64,000 nucleotides of DNA from Chondrus crispus (Eukaryota; Rhodophyta; Florideophyceae; Gigartinales; Gigartinaceae), in NCBI RefSeq assembly GCF_000350225.1, contig NW_005178528.1, positions 186,001 to 250,000 on the forward strand, read 5' to 3'. The position numbers were made by a program, and so were the translations under genes. The notes beneath the pieces are model-generated. The model made no database searches. It saw only the letters and a program-made list of their open reading frames with translations, and was not told where the DNA came from. Below, one piece after another: positions 31,879 through 44,362 of this stretch (the first letter of the stretch is position 1; each line of letters starts with the position of its first letter).

Positions 31879-34800
31879 ATGGCTCCTCGGAGTGACGCTC
31901 CTGACGAAACCTTCCTGCCCTTCAACTTCAGCTCCATCCTTTCCTTCGATTCCGTCGCCGCCGCCTTGTCGGAGCTGCCCACCCCGCGCATCCAGGAACC
32001 CCACACCCCAGATGCCGTCTTCCTCAACACTGACCTGCACTGTCATCCCCCCGACGAAGCAATGGAGCAGCATCTCCTGGAGCTGCTCGTCCAGACAGCC
32101 CAAGACAGGTAAGCCCCTCGCCTTCAGTTTTCGCCTTCAGTTTTCGCCTTCAGTTTTCGCCTTCAGTTTTCGCCTTCAGTTTCCACCTGCAGCTGTCACT
32201 TCTGGAGACAAGACCTATGTACAGGAAATCCCCTGGCCCATTTTCTGACAGCCACTTTGCTTTTCTTGAGTTTCTTTTCCTTTCGCTTTCAATTCTGCTC
32301 TGTTTTCTCCAAACGAAAGCAACTGGGACCTAGATTCTGCTGACGATGCCCGCGCCGCCCTCTCCTCTCTTTCCGGTCCTCATGCTTCGCCTTGGGAAGC
32401 CCGCCTTTATCGTCACGTACTGCGCGAATTGAACCAATCTCGTCGACACCACAGAGTCTCTCGACCCCTGTCTACCTCGGCAAGGAAGCCCCCCAAGCGA
32501 CCTCGGCGCGACCCTGTCCCGCTCCCGGCCCCGCTTAATGCTCACGGGTACCACAGGAAAACCGCGTCTCCAGTCAACATGCGAACCGAACCTCACACTG
32601 ATCTCAGAACCGTACAACCCGACTTGAACCACGTCCATGCTGCTCCGTCTTCTGCGTCTCCACACCACTCCGAATCACTTGCAAAGCCTCACCGGCCCGA
32701 TGGAGACACCCACTTGCGCGAATTGCGCTTGCAACAAGAGTCCAACGTCGTGGACACTGATCAATTCACATACTTTACTAATTTACTCAACCGTTTTATC
32801 TCTAAGGCCCGTTCTCTTGCGGCCACCCTCAATAACCGCCGCCACGGAAACCTACAAGTTACTTCCAACTTCAGTTACCTCACTGAGCTGCGACAGAACA
32901 TCGTCCTGCATGCGGAACAAGGCGCTATTGCCCGAGCCCATCCACACCTGCTCGCCGAAACCTTATCCGTTTTGGACACACGCATATGGGAATCGTGCAA
33001 GCAATGCCGCCCAACATCTGACAGTCCTCGACCTTCTTCCGACCATCTCTCAGCAATCCGTTTGGGTTTCCTTGCCTCATCCATTGTCCTGTCGGTCCTC
33101 TGCGCCCCGGACGCCCCTCGTTCCTTGTTTGTTGAAGAGCGTCTGGAGAAGATCGCCGCTCTCTTGGAGGAGGTCTCATCCTCGGTTATTTATCCCAATG
33201 CCGACCCGCTGTATAGAACTTTGAAGATGGGCACTAGACGCAAGTCTACGTCCAAGTCACAGTCGAGTCCCACTCGAGCCTTCTCTTCCTTCTCGGGAAA
33301 GGCGAGCCGCACGTTGCTGGAGTCTTGTTGTTCGTTGTATGACGGTATTACCACTTTGTTCACCAACGAGTCACATTTACCGGAATCTTTTGCGTCCCGT
33401 TGTGCGACGTCGTGCATATCCTCATTCTCCATAGCCAATATTGCTCGGCTTCACGTGCATTCCATGCGAACTCTATGCGCTATTTTTGCCAGTGACAATG
33501 ACCAAGTACGCAGATTGTGGATTCTCGATACAGTTGTCTCCGATGTGGCTACCAAAATGCCACCGGATCGGAGGCAATTGCGTCGTTTTCAGGCGCCAGG
33601 AGCGGGGAACGAAGTGCGTGTGTCATCGGCCCTAATCGCCGAGCTTCTTTGCTTGGCAAGCTATGAAAATGAAAAGCAAAGCCACTTGCAGAAAGCCGAT
33701 GACGCCGCAAAGGACCCCTCTTCGGCCTCTTGGTCTGCTCGGCGGAGAAGAGAATATGATCGCGCAGCGCAATATTCTGTTCGAGTGTGGGAATCCTTTT
33801 TCAAACGCTCTCTCGAGAAAGAGGTGGAGACACGGTCCGCCTTCCACATTTTGTTAGAAGACATTCTGGTGCTGTATGGCCGCCCAGAGTGGCCATCAAC
33901 AGAGTTAATGTTGCAGACTCTATCTGTATCTCTCATCTCAAGGATGAGGGCGGAAAAAGAAAAAAGTGCACTTTTGCGTGCATTCTCTATTGAAGTACTG
34001 GGAACACTCGCGACAAGGATGTGCGTTCTCTACGGCGACGAAGTCGTTCAAACAGTCCCGGAAACACAACTGCAAAGTGACAATGAGTCTCTTGAGGGAG
34101 AGCGTGAAAAGGTGTTGATGTTCTTGGATCCATCTCGTTCGTTGCTCTTCAAGGCAGGGAGTTCTTTTTATGACTCATTGTTTGCTGCTGACGACCTTGC
34201 TCTTGCAAAGAGCCAGCGGGAAAACTCGAACCCCGCCTCTTCTCATAATTACGAAAGTCCCGGGTCTGACTCTGAAGACGATGGAACACCAGCTGTCGTA
34301 GTGAAGCAAAGTATGGAAGATATTGAGGCCGGGGCATTGGAAAGGATAAACAACGTAGAACGTCGCAGGGCTCGGCGTGAAGAGGTCCGTGAGCAAGAGG
34401 CAATTGCGGCGGCAAAATCCATCGGAATCAAGCGATGTTTTGCGAAGGGATTTCGAACTCTTCTAGATGCGATTTTGGATGGGATGCAAGATCATGCTCC
34501 GTCTGTGCGTGCGAAATCCATTAGAGCGCTCTCTCTGGTGGATGAGGCCTGCGATGGCATTCTGCGTGTTCTTCCAGACATCATCGTTTCCATCGAAGCT
34601 AGCTGCAAAGACGTATCAACTCTAGCCCGAGATGCAGCGCTTGATCTGCTGAGTAGATCACTTCTTAGGAACGTTTCTGCCGGGGATGACGATGAAAGCA
34701 TGCACAAAGTGGACGTGGGGCAAGCACTGATGGATCAAACCACGCCTAGGCGCGTTTTTTCCATTGTCAAGGAACGGTTGAGAGATACATCGACATCAGT

Positions 34801-37729
34801 CAGGAAAAGAGCGGTATCAATCATGAAAGCAGTTCTGGCAGATGCACTAGAGCGGTCAGAGAGATCTCTGCTGGGGCAAGCAAAGTCAGTGGATGTGTCT
34901 GAAGGAGCAAGACGAATGGAAAGCAGGATTGTTGATATATGCATTTGCTTAGTTCCTCGGTTAGACGATTCTGAAGCTTCAGTCCGCGAAGCTTCCGAGC
35001 GCACTCTACGATTAGGACTATTCGGTTTCGACGTTTTTCGCCAGACAAAATTAGACAGTTATCCAGATGCGCAAGCCGTCGCTCAAGTTGTGGAGCGATT
35101 GCAGGCAGTGCTATCAAGCTTTCCGATCAAGAGCCACCACTCGATCATGGCCCGAGCTTTTCAAGGTAGCATTCTTGCCGACCACAAGCAGTTTGTAGTT
35201 GGCATCGTTAATGCATCCGTACATCGTCTTCGGGATTACGAAGACATACTGGCCGATTTGCCACAAGGACGAAGGCCTACAGAACTGTCAGAATCGGACC
35301 GGAAACAGGTCAGAATTGTGTCAGCCAAAAAGCAAGCATGTTGCTCAGTCTTGCGAGCTTTCTCTGAACTGGATTCTAGCCTCCTCCGCTCGCACTGTCA
35401 GTCATTGGCCCCAATCATCAAGGGGATGCTAGACGGGGTGATATCACATTCAGACCTAGGATGCGTCGACTGTGTGTTGCATATTCTTGAGCTAGCGGTT
35501 GGTGCACATGGGGATTGGGATGTTGAATTTTTGGAAGAGCTTATGCGTGATGTGGAGCATATCGTTTGTACGTCCCCAGTACAGATTGTAGAAGAGGCTG
35601 CAGTGCGCTGCTTGTGTGTCGTGACGCACAAGTCTGCTTCGGCCGAAGCATCAGAATCTCTGGAGCGCACCACAAGGAATTTCATGAGCTTCTTGAATTC
35701 TGAGAAGGACGCTATTGAAGAATCTGCAAGAGTGGCCATCACGGCCACCCAAAGTACTAACCTTCAGGAGTACGTTCAGCTCGCGGATATACCCCGCTTG
35801 TCGCCACTGGAAAAGAATTCGCGATGTGCCCTAGTCAGACTTGGGCTGTTGATTCGATTTGGAGACTTCGCTGAAGAGCTCGTCTCAGAAGCGTACGACA
35901 CGATAGAGTCGATTTGTGATATGCTTTGCACATCATTCCCTAGTCATACGCTCGCGCGGTCATCCGTCAGGGCGCTCACTCATGTGCTAATTCGGCATCG
36001 AAGTCTCCTCGCGAAGGGGACGCGAGTTCTGGTATCGGCATTGGAAAATTCGAACCTCTCTGCTCCAGCCAATGGAAACTTTTCGAGTTCTGGAGATGGA
36101 TTGGCGCTCTGTGTTCTGGAAGGCTTCCGTGAGCTGCTGCGAGATGAAGAAGAGCGCAATTCCAGAAGCAAGATTATTAAAGAGGAACAAAAGAAGACCA
36201 GCACAAAGGCAGCGAATCGAAAAGGGGAGAAGCCGAAATGCGCTGTTTCTGCAGAGCAAGAGTCCACGGCAATACGCGAAGACGTCCAGCAGCCTCAGCT
36301 GGGTGCCGAAGAAGACGCGGAGGCTGGGTATCTCGCGCTAAGCGCCCAGACTATGATTGCGCGGTTAGAGACAGCTGTGCACAGCGCGGCCCGCCCAGTC
36401 CGGCAGGTTGTTGCGCACATTCTTGGACTCCTGGTTCGACAGGGCCTTGTTCTTCCGGCCACAGTGATACCCAGCCTGTTTTGCTTACTCTTAGACGGAG
36501 ACCCATCTTGCCGCGAGTTTTCTTATCGTGTGATTTCATTCTTGGCTGACCGTCATTCTGACATGCTCGCATCAGCTGCTCTACCCGGGCTTCGCCGCTG
36601 TTTCGAGTCATCCTTCGCTGTGCGATATGGTCGCCCACCCCTGGTAAAGGAGAGTGAGGTTCCAGGTGAGTCTCTTTACACAGTGGAGAGAATACTAAAA
36701 ATGGCTGCGGATGAAAAGAGTGGACAATCGTTATTGTCTCAGGCGATCATGTCCATGCGAAAAGATAAACGCCGTGGTGTGTTGGAGAGTCTCATTCGCG
36801 AGTTCGATCCACGCATATCTGTACGCAAGAAATCATCGAAACGGACGAAAAACGAGGTTTTCGCGGTACACCGGGAAAACGGACTGTTTGAAGCATCAAC
36901 GCTTGACACAGAGGTGGCTCCTCATGCAATATCTGAGGTGGATGATAAGGATGATGACGTCATTCCAGCTGAAACCGGTGAAATAGACATCACGATATCA
37001 GGAAGGCTTTGCTCGATACCGACTCTATACTTTTTTGCCGCAACTATGGCATCCATCGATTACACAGATGGAGCTGGAGTCGGGGGTTCACTTACGCAAG
37101 GAGGAGGAACGGCGGCAGCGGATTCGAAACTGAAGTATGCGAAAGAGGAAGTCAGTCACCTCGTAGGAGTTGCAACGAGAATTATCTCGAACAGCGGGCA
37201 AGCTACACTTCATGCGGCGGGCTATGTGAGACGACGTGAGTATCAGAATGGGCATGCTGCCTCTCTAGAAAAGAGAGACCTTGTTTTGCAAAGCGCTGCC
37301 CGGATCTCGTTGTTGTTGCTTTTGAAGAAGCATCTGAAGGTCACTCGGTTTATGCCAGTTGTAGACACAGTGGAAACGGATAGCATCGCTCAAGGGCCAT
37401 ATGGAATGCCACCTTTCCATCCAGTCGGTGCAATGCACCAAGCTTTTGTGGATGCCAATCGTGCTGGGTATGACAGTGCACAGGCAGATGCCCTTTTCAA
37501 TTTATTCAGTACCTTAATGCGAGAAGACGCGATCGACGAAGCCGATGTCACCTTGGCTTCTCGAGTTGGAAGAGGTGCGCGCGGAAGTGCGAAAAGGGCA
37601 GTTACGAAACGCGTTCGCTCCAAACATGGAGAACGAGGAAATAGTGAACCGCGAAGGAAGAGACCTGGTCGCCAAGCCGCGCAAGATGCATCAAGGAAAT
37701 TTCGCGTCGACTTAGACGAGTCTGAATGA
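31879..37729 (+). CDS. SCC2: Sister chromatid cohesion protein SCC2 / NIPBL (cohesin loader)
   Basis: Exon 1 is 31,879-32,108 and exon 2 is 32,320-37,729, joined across a 211-nt GT-AG intron whose phase fits (AG + C). They give 1,879 residues, close to plant SCC2. A conserved block at about 775-965 has RCFAKGFRTLLDAILDG, HAPSVRAKSIRALSLV, KERLRDTSTSVRKRAVSIMK and DSEASVREASERTLRLG: HEAT repeats in the order seen in SCC2/NIPBL. A second block at about 1,425-1,517 (RQVVAHILGLLVRQGLVLPA, SFLADRHSDM) matches the SCC2 C-terminal domain. PEWPSTELMLQTL near 600 also fits. With SCC4/MAU2 it loads cohesin on chromosomes and drives loop extrusion in the nucleus. The C-terminus is basic. The HEAT-repeat condensin subunit D3 was considered and fits less well. 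Confidence 0.88.
32109..32319 (+). other. SCC2 intron with a 13-bp tandem repeat
   Basis: This GT-AG intron of 211 nt (GTAAGC donor, CGAAAG acceptor) holds five copies of CGCCTTCAGTTTT at 32,119, 32,132, 32,145, 32,158 and 32,171, the last one partial. It keeps the reading frame between the two SCC2 exons. Confidence 0.75.
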
Positions 37730-39869
37730 ACCCAGCATATGCCTTGTTGCATCAAAATCGAAGAGGATTATCTATGTCGCCGTTTTCAGACCTCACTGAA
37801 GTGTTTGTCCAGCTCCGTTTGGGATAGCATAACGCTTAAGGAATATGCCTCACTGCGGACACGTTAAGCAACAACATCCAAAGTGCTCCATGTGAATATA
37901 TAAAAATAGGGCACGCCTTGGCCATTATTCATATCTCTGATTGCCGCTCTTGCCTCTCTCTGTTTTGTACATATTCCCTTCACTCTAGGCTTTTCTGAGA
38001 TACGCCTACAGAGGTGTTTGCGAGGATCCGTCTTGCCAAGAACGGCAAAGTATTAAGAGGTCTTCGCTTCCTGTACGGGTGCATAAAAGCATAAACTGAA
38101 CGCTGTTCATGCCCAAGACTTCACCAGCGAGTAGAGTGTGCTTTCAGTGGTGGTGATGTCGAGTGGAGTTTTTGAGTTCCTCCGTGCGAGTCATCTTTGT
38201 TTTTTTCTGCGGCGTGTTGTCGGTGATGATCACAAAGTTTTTTGCATTTCTCCAGATTACTAGAGTAAGCATTCGTTTACGGGCCAGTGCCCTTTGAGGT
38301 AATTGTTCGTTTTGCGATGTAGATTTAGTCGAGGATTTGGCTCACAATGCCTTCATAGTAAAAGGAGACGTACATGGTCCACACTGGAGCTTTCGTGTGT
38401 TTTTATAAACAAGCTCTGTATCAAGATGGTGGCAATTTGAAAGCAGATATCTGATAAATTACTCGTTATTGTCCGGATACGCGTATTATGTCGTCAGGTA
38501 TAAGATAACCCTGTTGGTACATACAGTAGTGCGGGTTATTTGATATGCTGGCTTCCCTAGGCTACTGTCCAATAGCTATCCTATTTGAAGGAGCTATACA
38601 AGGGCCCGTGCGCTGTATCTCTTCGAATAAATAGGGATTCATTTCATAGAGGGATAATTAGTTGCTTCATTAACGCACACAGCAATCCCGGCATGTAAGA
38701 ATGAATCTTGTTTCAGGCTTATGCATCTTTTTAGCACCGGCGAAATACAAGAACGTTGTCGTGATGCACAGTAACACAGATACCCCGAACTGGGGAAAAC
38801 ATATAGCGCATGTTCCGGTTTCAAAATAAGAAACAATGAATCGACATGCGTTGCTTTATTCACGATTGGTAAAAATAGTCGAAGAGGACCTGATGAGCTA
38901 CACACATATTCACGTTGTTGGACACGGTGCCACACTTGCCGGAAGTACCCATTTTACAAATGTGTTTGCTATGGCCCCTCTACAATGTTAAGCTCAATAA
39001 AATTAGCCCTAGCCCCTCACAATAAAGAAGAAGAAGAAGCTCAATAAATATATAGATAGCTGGTAGTCAGTCTTATTGAACATAGAACGAAAATTATAAT
39101 CCTTGCTTCTGCCATTCAAACAGACTCTTTCGTTCGCCTATTGCTTTTCTCCTATACAATATATACGTCCCTTGCAAATTGCAAGGGCACTGCATGACGA
39201 GATGCATCACATTTCAAATCCTGTCGCATCGACCTTTTGTTGCCGCAGAATCTGTTGACGGGAGGAGGGAGTTCATGGTGCAGTGGACAATACGTTGCTG
39301 ATTCAATTGCCACTGCACCCCTGTAAAGCTTTTGATAGACGTAGTTGAAACCGCGACGATGAAAGCTGATAAAAACCCAATTTAATCTGAAATTGAACGG
39401 ACTCATCAAACTCCCCAGCAAAACGACACGGTCGAAGGTACATTTCATTCTTACCGATATTACCTCACAGTAGTGTCTCCACAGGCAGGTTCGGGATTTG
39501 CATAACAGGTATGAGACGTGAAGGGTTTGAAACGTGAAAGATGAGACGATCTGCCGTGGGAAAACTATTTCAGCTATAACTGGAGGAATCCACAATCGAG
39601 GCATTAGACTGTTAGAATAATATTTCACGCTAAGGCAAGAAATATAGAATGTCGCACTTTCCCAGTAACATGCATTTTTATGGACCATAGAAAACAAGAG
39701 CCTTACTGCAACAACACGACAACTTCGTTTGCCGTTGCGAACTGTGCTGCAATTTATACTGAACTCTCAGGCCGTGATGATCTTGTAAACGGCTACATGC
39801 CAAACGACTCTTACTCTCCAGATGATATTCCTCCGGCCCCCTGACCACTGTCGTTTCCAAATCAGAATG
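37730..39869. other. Long intergenic region without a recognised protein gene
   Basis: Over 2.1 kb only unlikely frames are present; the longest, minus-strand 39,152-39,697, resembles nothing known. A TATA-like ATATATAAAAATAGGG at about 37,896-37,911 stands before a stretch without long frames, so a non-coding transcript is possible. A short AAG simple repeat lies near 39,026-39,040. Confidence 0.5.
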
Positions 39870-40835
39870 TTACTTTGGTAGGAAGGCTGTCACAAGCTTT
39901 ACCAGCTGCTCGGGTGCCTCTTCAGGGATAAAGTGCCCTGAATCTATAGAATGCCCGGAAACATTCTTTGCCAGATCTTGCATCATAAAAAAAACGTAAG
40001 GCTCTGGCGACAGAATGCTTCCAGTCAATGCTAGAACTGGAAGGGTGAGTTTCTCCCGCTCGGCGAATTCTTTGTTGTCCTCTGCATCTTGGGCGAACGC
40101 GCGATACCACTCGAAACCAGCGTGGGCCGTCGATGGCACGCTGTATGCATTGACCGAAACTCGAATTTCTTGTGGCGTGAGAGCATCAGGTCCGCCAGAC
40201 AACTCCCGCATGAATTTCGAGTAGAAGAAACTTTCACGTCCGGTTGTAAGTGCTTCCGGAAATTCTTTCGCAGCGTTGAAGCCAAAGTGCCATGCCCGAG
40301 GATCCACGTTTACTTGATCAAAGGCGGGAGTTCCAGGCAATGGAACATCAATTATTGTGAGGCTGAGAGCTCTTTTCGGATACTGCACCGCAAAGGCGTA
40401 GGACACCATCCCACCGATGTCATGACCCACAAGATGGACTTTTCGTAGATTCAAGGAATTTAGAAGTGCCCGAATGTCTCGAGCCATGATTGCCTTGGTA
40501 TACCCCGTCGATGGAGCATTGGAAGGCGACACACCGCGCAAATTGACGGCAATCACATCATATGATGAGGGGAAAAGCCGCATGACACGGTACCACGAGG
40601 CCCAGTTCTGAGGCCATCCATGAAGCAGAACAACTGTGGGACCAGTAGCGTTGTCGCGACGAACATAGTAGAGATTCACAGAAGCATCCTTCTGCAAGTA
40701 GGAAGTGTAGCCAGGTGGAATACTGTCGGGGGTATCTACAGTGCAAGTTGCAGTCGCGTCAACAATCGCTAGGTAGAGAGTGACGGCAACCAAGACATGA
40801 GATTTCCAGAAGCTAGCAGATGATCGGCAAGACAT
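39870..40835 (-). CDS. Secreted alpha/beta hydrolase, epoxide-hydrolase-like
   Basis: The ATG at 40,835 gives 321 residues in one exon. A signal peptide is likely (residues 1-30; VLVAVTLYLAIVDATA core). The mature domain shows LHGWPQNW (oxyanion-hole HGxP, about 72-78), VGHDIGG with the Asp139 nucleophile, and SGHFIPEEAP with the catalytic His at about 301. An Asp nucleophile after GH-x-IGG and the HGWPQNW motif point to the epoxide hydrolase / haloalkane dehalogenase branch rather than a serine esterase. It would act on epoxides or halogenated organics in the secretory path or outside the cell; red algae are rich in halogenated compounds, but the substrate is a guess. Nothing notable lies in 40,836-41,526. 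Confidence 0.85.
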   Translation of the reverse strand: MSCRSSASFWKSHVLVAVTLYLAIVDATATCTVDTPDSIPPGYTSYLQKDASVNLYYVRRDNATGPTVVLLHGWPQNWASWYRVMRLFPSSYDVIAVNLRGVSPSNAPSTGYTKAIMARDIRALLNSLNLRKVHLVGHDIGGMVSYAFAVQYPKRALSLTIIDVPLPGTPAFDQVNVDPRAWHFGFNAAKEFPEALTTGRESFFYSKFMRELSGGPDALTPQEIRVSVNAYSVPSTAHAGFEWYRAFAQDAEDNKEFAEREKLTLPVLALTGSILSPEPYVFFMMQDLAKNVSGHSIDSGHFIPEEAPEQLVKLVTAFLPK

Positions 40836-42074
40836 ATTGAGGATAAGTTAACCGGGGATGAAGCGCTTTGCTGAGCCGCTCTCCCTGTTAGTTTGATGAA
40901 GTTGTATTGACGCGTCCAAACTAATATTGACGACTCTTCCTGCGAAGCGAATTCATAGCTCTAAATGAAGACTTAGGAGATGACTTGAACCTCGGGAGAA
41001 TTGTTTACACTTGTATAATACTCTCTAGTACACTCAACAGGTGATCTGTGGATTATAGCGTGTGATGTCCGTTCCGTGGCATCGCTACGTCGGATTTCTG
41101 TTCTGTATACTGACTTACCGTAGCACATGAGGTACGCAGATCTGACGCTACCAGACCCACTGCAGTGTGCCCTCTGTCCCCTCAAAAGTCTTAGGTCTAC
41201 GATACAGCAGTTGCGCTGAGGTTTTCTGAGTGCGAAATATTCAATGTAACGAGTTGATGAAAGCGTTGATTGGTGGAAGGTGCATCTCTGGCAACAATTG
41301 GGGCTCGGATGCGTCCTTCGCTTCAGCTCTTTCGTGTGCATTGTTTCCATACGATAGATACCACACAGTCCATTCACATACTTGGGCATCATTGGATGCG
41401 AAGTGCGTCATTTTGTAGTAATCCATCCGCTTATGCGCCATACAAAACATACAGGATTTCAACCCGGCGAAGCAGTCGCATGTTTGAGGAACCACTCTGC
41501 AGGACACCAACTTCTTTCACTGCTATGATTGTTCCAATACCCACATTTCGACCAAAGTTTCACATGAAATTGATTGCGCACAACGGCGCGCAATTGCGGC
41601 CTGGATCAGGACCTCGGTGAGACACAACGGTCCGGCAAACACACACAAGCGCCCCGATCCACGTCATTGGTACGGTAATTCCGCCGGCGGTGATCGGGGT
41701 GATCGTCGCACTGCTTTTCCAATAGATATAATAGAGAGATTACGCAAGCAAAATTCTGCTTGGAAATTGTGAGGAATTCATGACACGAGTTACACGTGGG
41801 GCGGTGAGCAGAATTCTGGCTGAGAGACGTGAGAAATAAAGCAGAAAAATGACCCATTAGTCACCACTTCAATCGCGCCAAATGGAACATTTCAGGACAG
41901 ATGTCCAGGAGATGAAACCATACGGCGGACGTTTTCCCGCGATCTTCAGACATGGAACGGCGCTCTCATCCCACTCTCCCTCTCTCTCACTCTCCCTCTC
42001 TCCCTCTCTACCTTCCTTCCATCCACTATAACTATTCCCTTTCAACGATCCTGCCCACACTCATTGAAACCAAT

Positions 42075-42836
42075 ATGGCCAACGTTTTGACTCTCTCTGA
42101 CGAAGAACTCGCCGCTGCCGCTTGCAGAGGAAAGCGCCATTCCCGCTTTACAAGTGAAGAAGATCTTGTAATCGTCCGAGAAGTTGCAGCATCACGTGAA
42201 CATCTCGTCGCGTTCGGAGAGTCCCGCAAGAGATTCGAGATCGCTTCTGACACAATAAACGGCAATGAGGCAGTAACGCAGCAAGTCACTTGGAAAAGCG
42301 TCCGGGACCGCTATCAACGTCTACAGAATTCCTTCGATCGCGACGATAGCAAGAACCAAAAAATGTCGGGGATAGTGGGGAAGTTGGAGAGCTAGAAGAA
42401 CTACTGATGAGCATGCGCGATGCTCGGGATGATAATTTAGAGCAACGAAACGCTGTAAAAAACGCTCGAAAGGAGCGTGATGCAGAAAAAGAACGGATTG
42501 GAAATGATCTCATGAATTCGGCCATGCAGCATGCTGGAAACAGGGACAGTACTGAAGATGAAGACTCTATTTCTCCGCGGCCCCTTAAGAAGTCCAAAAC
42601 CTCAAAATCGAGTATTGCAATGGGCGAGATGGCACAGTTCGGAGCCCATCTACGCGATGCCGATCTCGCTCGAGTGGACTTGGAGCGCGATCGGCTGGCA
42701 TTTGAGCGAGAGAGGATGGCGCGATCGTGAGGAGCGCACTCGGGATTTTGAAGAACGTCGCATTGAGCGTTCGGAAGCGCAACAGCTCGAGCTGGACAAG
42801 TTCAAGCTCATGATGGCGGCTTTTACGAGCCAGTAA
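42075..42836 (+). pseudogene. Myb/SANT-like partner protein of the Harbinger element, frame-broken
   Basis: The ATG at 42,075 follows a CT-rich leader. The first frame has a SANT/Myb-like region (SRFTSEEDLVIVREVAASRE, WKSVRDRYQRLQNSF) and ends at 42,395. A second frame carries LEELLMSMRDARDDNLEQRN and a charged helix, and a third from about 42,700 ends EAQQLELDKFKLMMAAF. Two frame changes are therefore needed (about 42,370-42,395 and 42,690-42,720), unless short introns exist there. Proteins of this kind bind the transposon ends and bring in the transposase. The gene faces the transposase gene with 132 bp between their stops. Confidence 0.6.
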
Positions 42837-42968
42837 TGATAGTCATGTTTTATTGCTTTGAAGTCGGTGTTACTAAATAAAATTTGCGTCTTTGTTGTGT
42901 TAGCACAAAAATTTCTGCTCGCGAAGGGCGCACGCGAGCAGGAGTCTGTCGTTTCATAGGATAGCGGT

Positions 42969-44153
42969 TTATTCCTTATGGTGGATGTACTGCTCTACAG
43001 AAGGAGGAGAACAGCGAAAGAATTGGGAAATCTGCATTGGACTTGCACAGTTTCTAATGTTGTGAAGTAGCATTGCACACAGGTAGAGCAGGCCGACTGG
43101 TGACTGTCCAATCCTTAATTTTCTTTTGAAGTCCATGGCTGTAAAGTAAAGTTTCACTTCTTTGAACGCCCACTCGACAGTAATCCGAACGCTTGACATG
43201 GCCTTATTGAAGGCTCTTTGAGATGCTGAGAGATTGCTTCCTTGATAAGGAACCTCCAAAAACCACCTCTTGGCGTACCCGCTATCTCCGTAGATACAGA
43301 AATTTTGATGTTCTGAGCTCATACAATCTGGTAGCTCTTGCTCTAAATTGCTTCTTGTGTACAAAGTCCAATCATGTCGACGGCCCTCTACAGGACCGCA
43401 GACATGCAAAATCAATCCATCTGGAGCTGTGACCGCTTGAAACTTGATTGCGTGCTTCCTTTTGTGTCCATTGTACATCACTAGTTGCTTGCTAAATCTC
43501 CCCGGTCTGGCAACACCAATCACTGTACCGTCAATAAAACCGACGCAATTCCTTAGTGCATTGGACTTTTCGAATATGCATTTGGAATACAAAGTACGTC
43601 GGCGTTCCATAAATGATTGCGGAAATGGCCCCGTGAGGAAATGCATCCGCTCCTCTGCAAAGCATTCTATTGTTTCCCAAAATATTTCACAAAGCTGGGA
43701 AGAATGCTTTCCAAACTCTACTTCCAGCTCTTTCCATCGAAGCGGCGTTGCAAGGCGCCGCAGCATAATGCATGTCGACAAAATTGGATTTGTCCTATAG
43801 CGATTGCGGGTCGTTTTCGTTTTGTGCGTTGGCCATCCAATAAAAGGAACAAGATTCAGGATATCAGACCTTCCAAATCTGAACAGGAAGAGACATGACG
43901 CCTGACTATAGGAGTTGAAGTTGAACATAAAGTCTGCAGAGCTGATGCGGTTACTCCTAGAAAGGTGTTTGGACAATTCTTCTCTTGCATCTTGGTATTT
44001 GAGTGCAGTATATGATATCGTTACAGGATTGGTGAAAGCTGATGTATGTCCTGACATGCACTTTACGCTCATGGATACCAAGGCAACTTGCCATGTTTTC
44101 AAAGTCTCCTTAGTCTTTGCTTTGGTAAAATCCCTTTGCCTACCAGATCCCAT
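42969..44153 (-). CDS. Harbinger (DDE_Tnp_4) transposase, intact
   Basis: The ATG at 44,153 gives 394 residues, a normal length for PIF/Harbinger transposases. The catalytic residues are visible: GFIDGTVIGV (Asp208), IYGDSGYAKRW (Asp290) and RITVEWAFKEVK (Glu327), giving a D-x36-E spacing. RKHAIKFQAVTAPDGL and AMLLHNIRNC are other family hallmarks. An upstream in-frame TTG is a weaker start. It would cut and reinsert the nested element at 3-bp targets. Its SANT partner gene, convergent next to it, is broken in this copy, so transposition would need a partner from elsewhere. Confidence 0.85.
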   Translation of the reverse strand: MGSGRQRDFTKAKTKETLKTWQVALVSMSVKCMSGHTSAFTNPVTISYTALKYQDAREELSKHLSRSNRISSADFMFNFNSYSQASCLFLFRFGRSDILNLVPFIGWPTHKTKTTRNRYRTNPILSTCIMLRRLATPLRWKELEVEFGKHSSQLCEIFWETIECFAEERMHFLTGPFPQSFMERRRTLYSKCIFEKSNALRNCVGFIDGTVIGVARPGRFSKQLVMYNGHKRKHAIKFQAVTAPDGLILHVCGPVEGRRHDWTLYTRSNLEQELPDCMSSEHQNFCIYGDSGYAKRWFLEVPYQGSNLSASQRAFNKAMSSVRITVEWAFKEVKLYFTAMDFKRKLRIGQSPVGLLYLCAMLLHNIRNCASPMQISQFFRCSPPSVEQYIHHKE

Positions 44154-44362
44154 AGTGTGAGTGTCCAAAGGAGAACGAGATTCTCTAGGCTATGGGAACT
44201 CGTACTCACAATGAACGATGCCGAGGGGATTGCGTAATTTACGTTTTTCTAATTTTCTGCAATAGAATTCTGTCCGCAAATCACGCATACAGTAGACTGG
44301 GCTATCCTTGCTGTCGGAAGGTTAGACAGAATTCCGTTTTTGCGTAATTCCACGAATGCGGC

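Larger units (their letters stand above)
41739..44348. mobile_element. Harbinger-type element nested in the MULE
   Basis: Ends ATTACGCAAGCAAAATTCTG (41,739) and, on the other strand from 44,348, ATTACGCAAAAACGGAATTC are inverted repeats. Between them lie a SANT-type gene on plus and an intact DDE transposase on minus, in convergent order. This is the classic two-gene Harbinger layout. The target duplication is not clear from the flanks. Confidence 0.75.

Noticed and set aside
31879-37729. Condensin-II subunit D3 as identity of the large HEAT-repeat gene
   Set aside because: The order RCFAKGF, VRAKSIRAL, KERLRDTSTSVRKRA and the late RQVVAHILGLLVRQGL block match SCC2/NIPBL better, and the length is close to plant SCC2.
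39152-39697. 181-codon minus-strand frame in the long intergenic region
   Set aside because: It has no ATG at a natural place, no family resemblance, and AT-rich non-coding-like composition.
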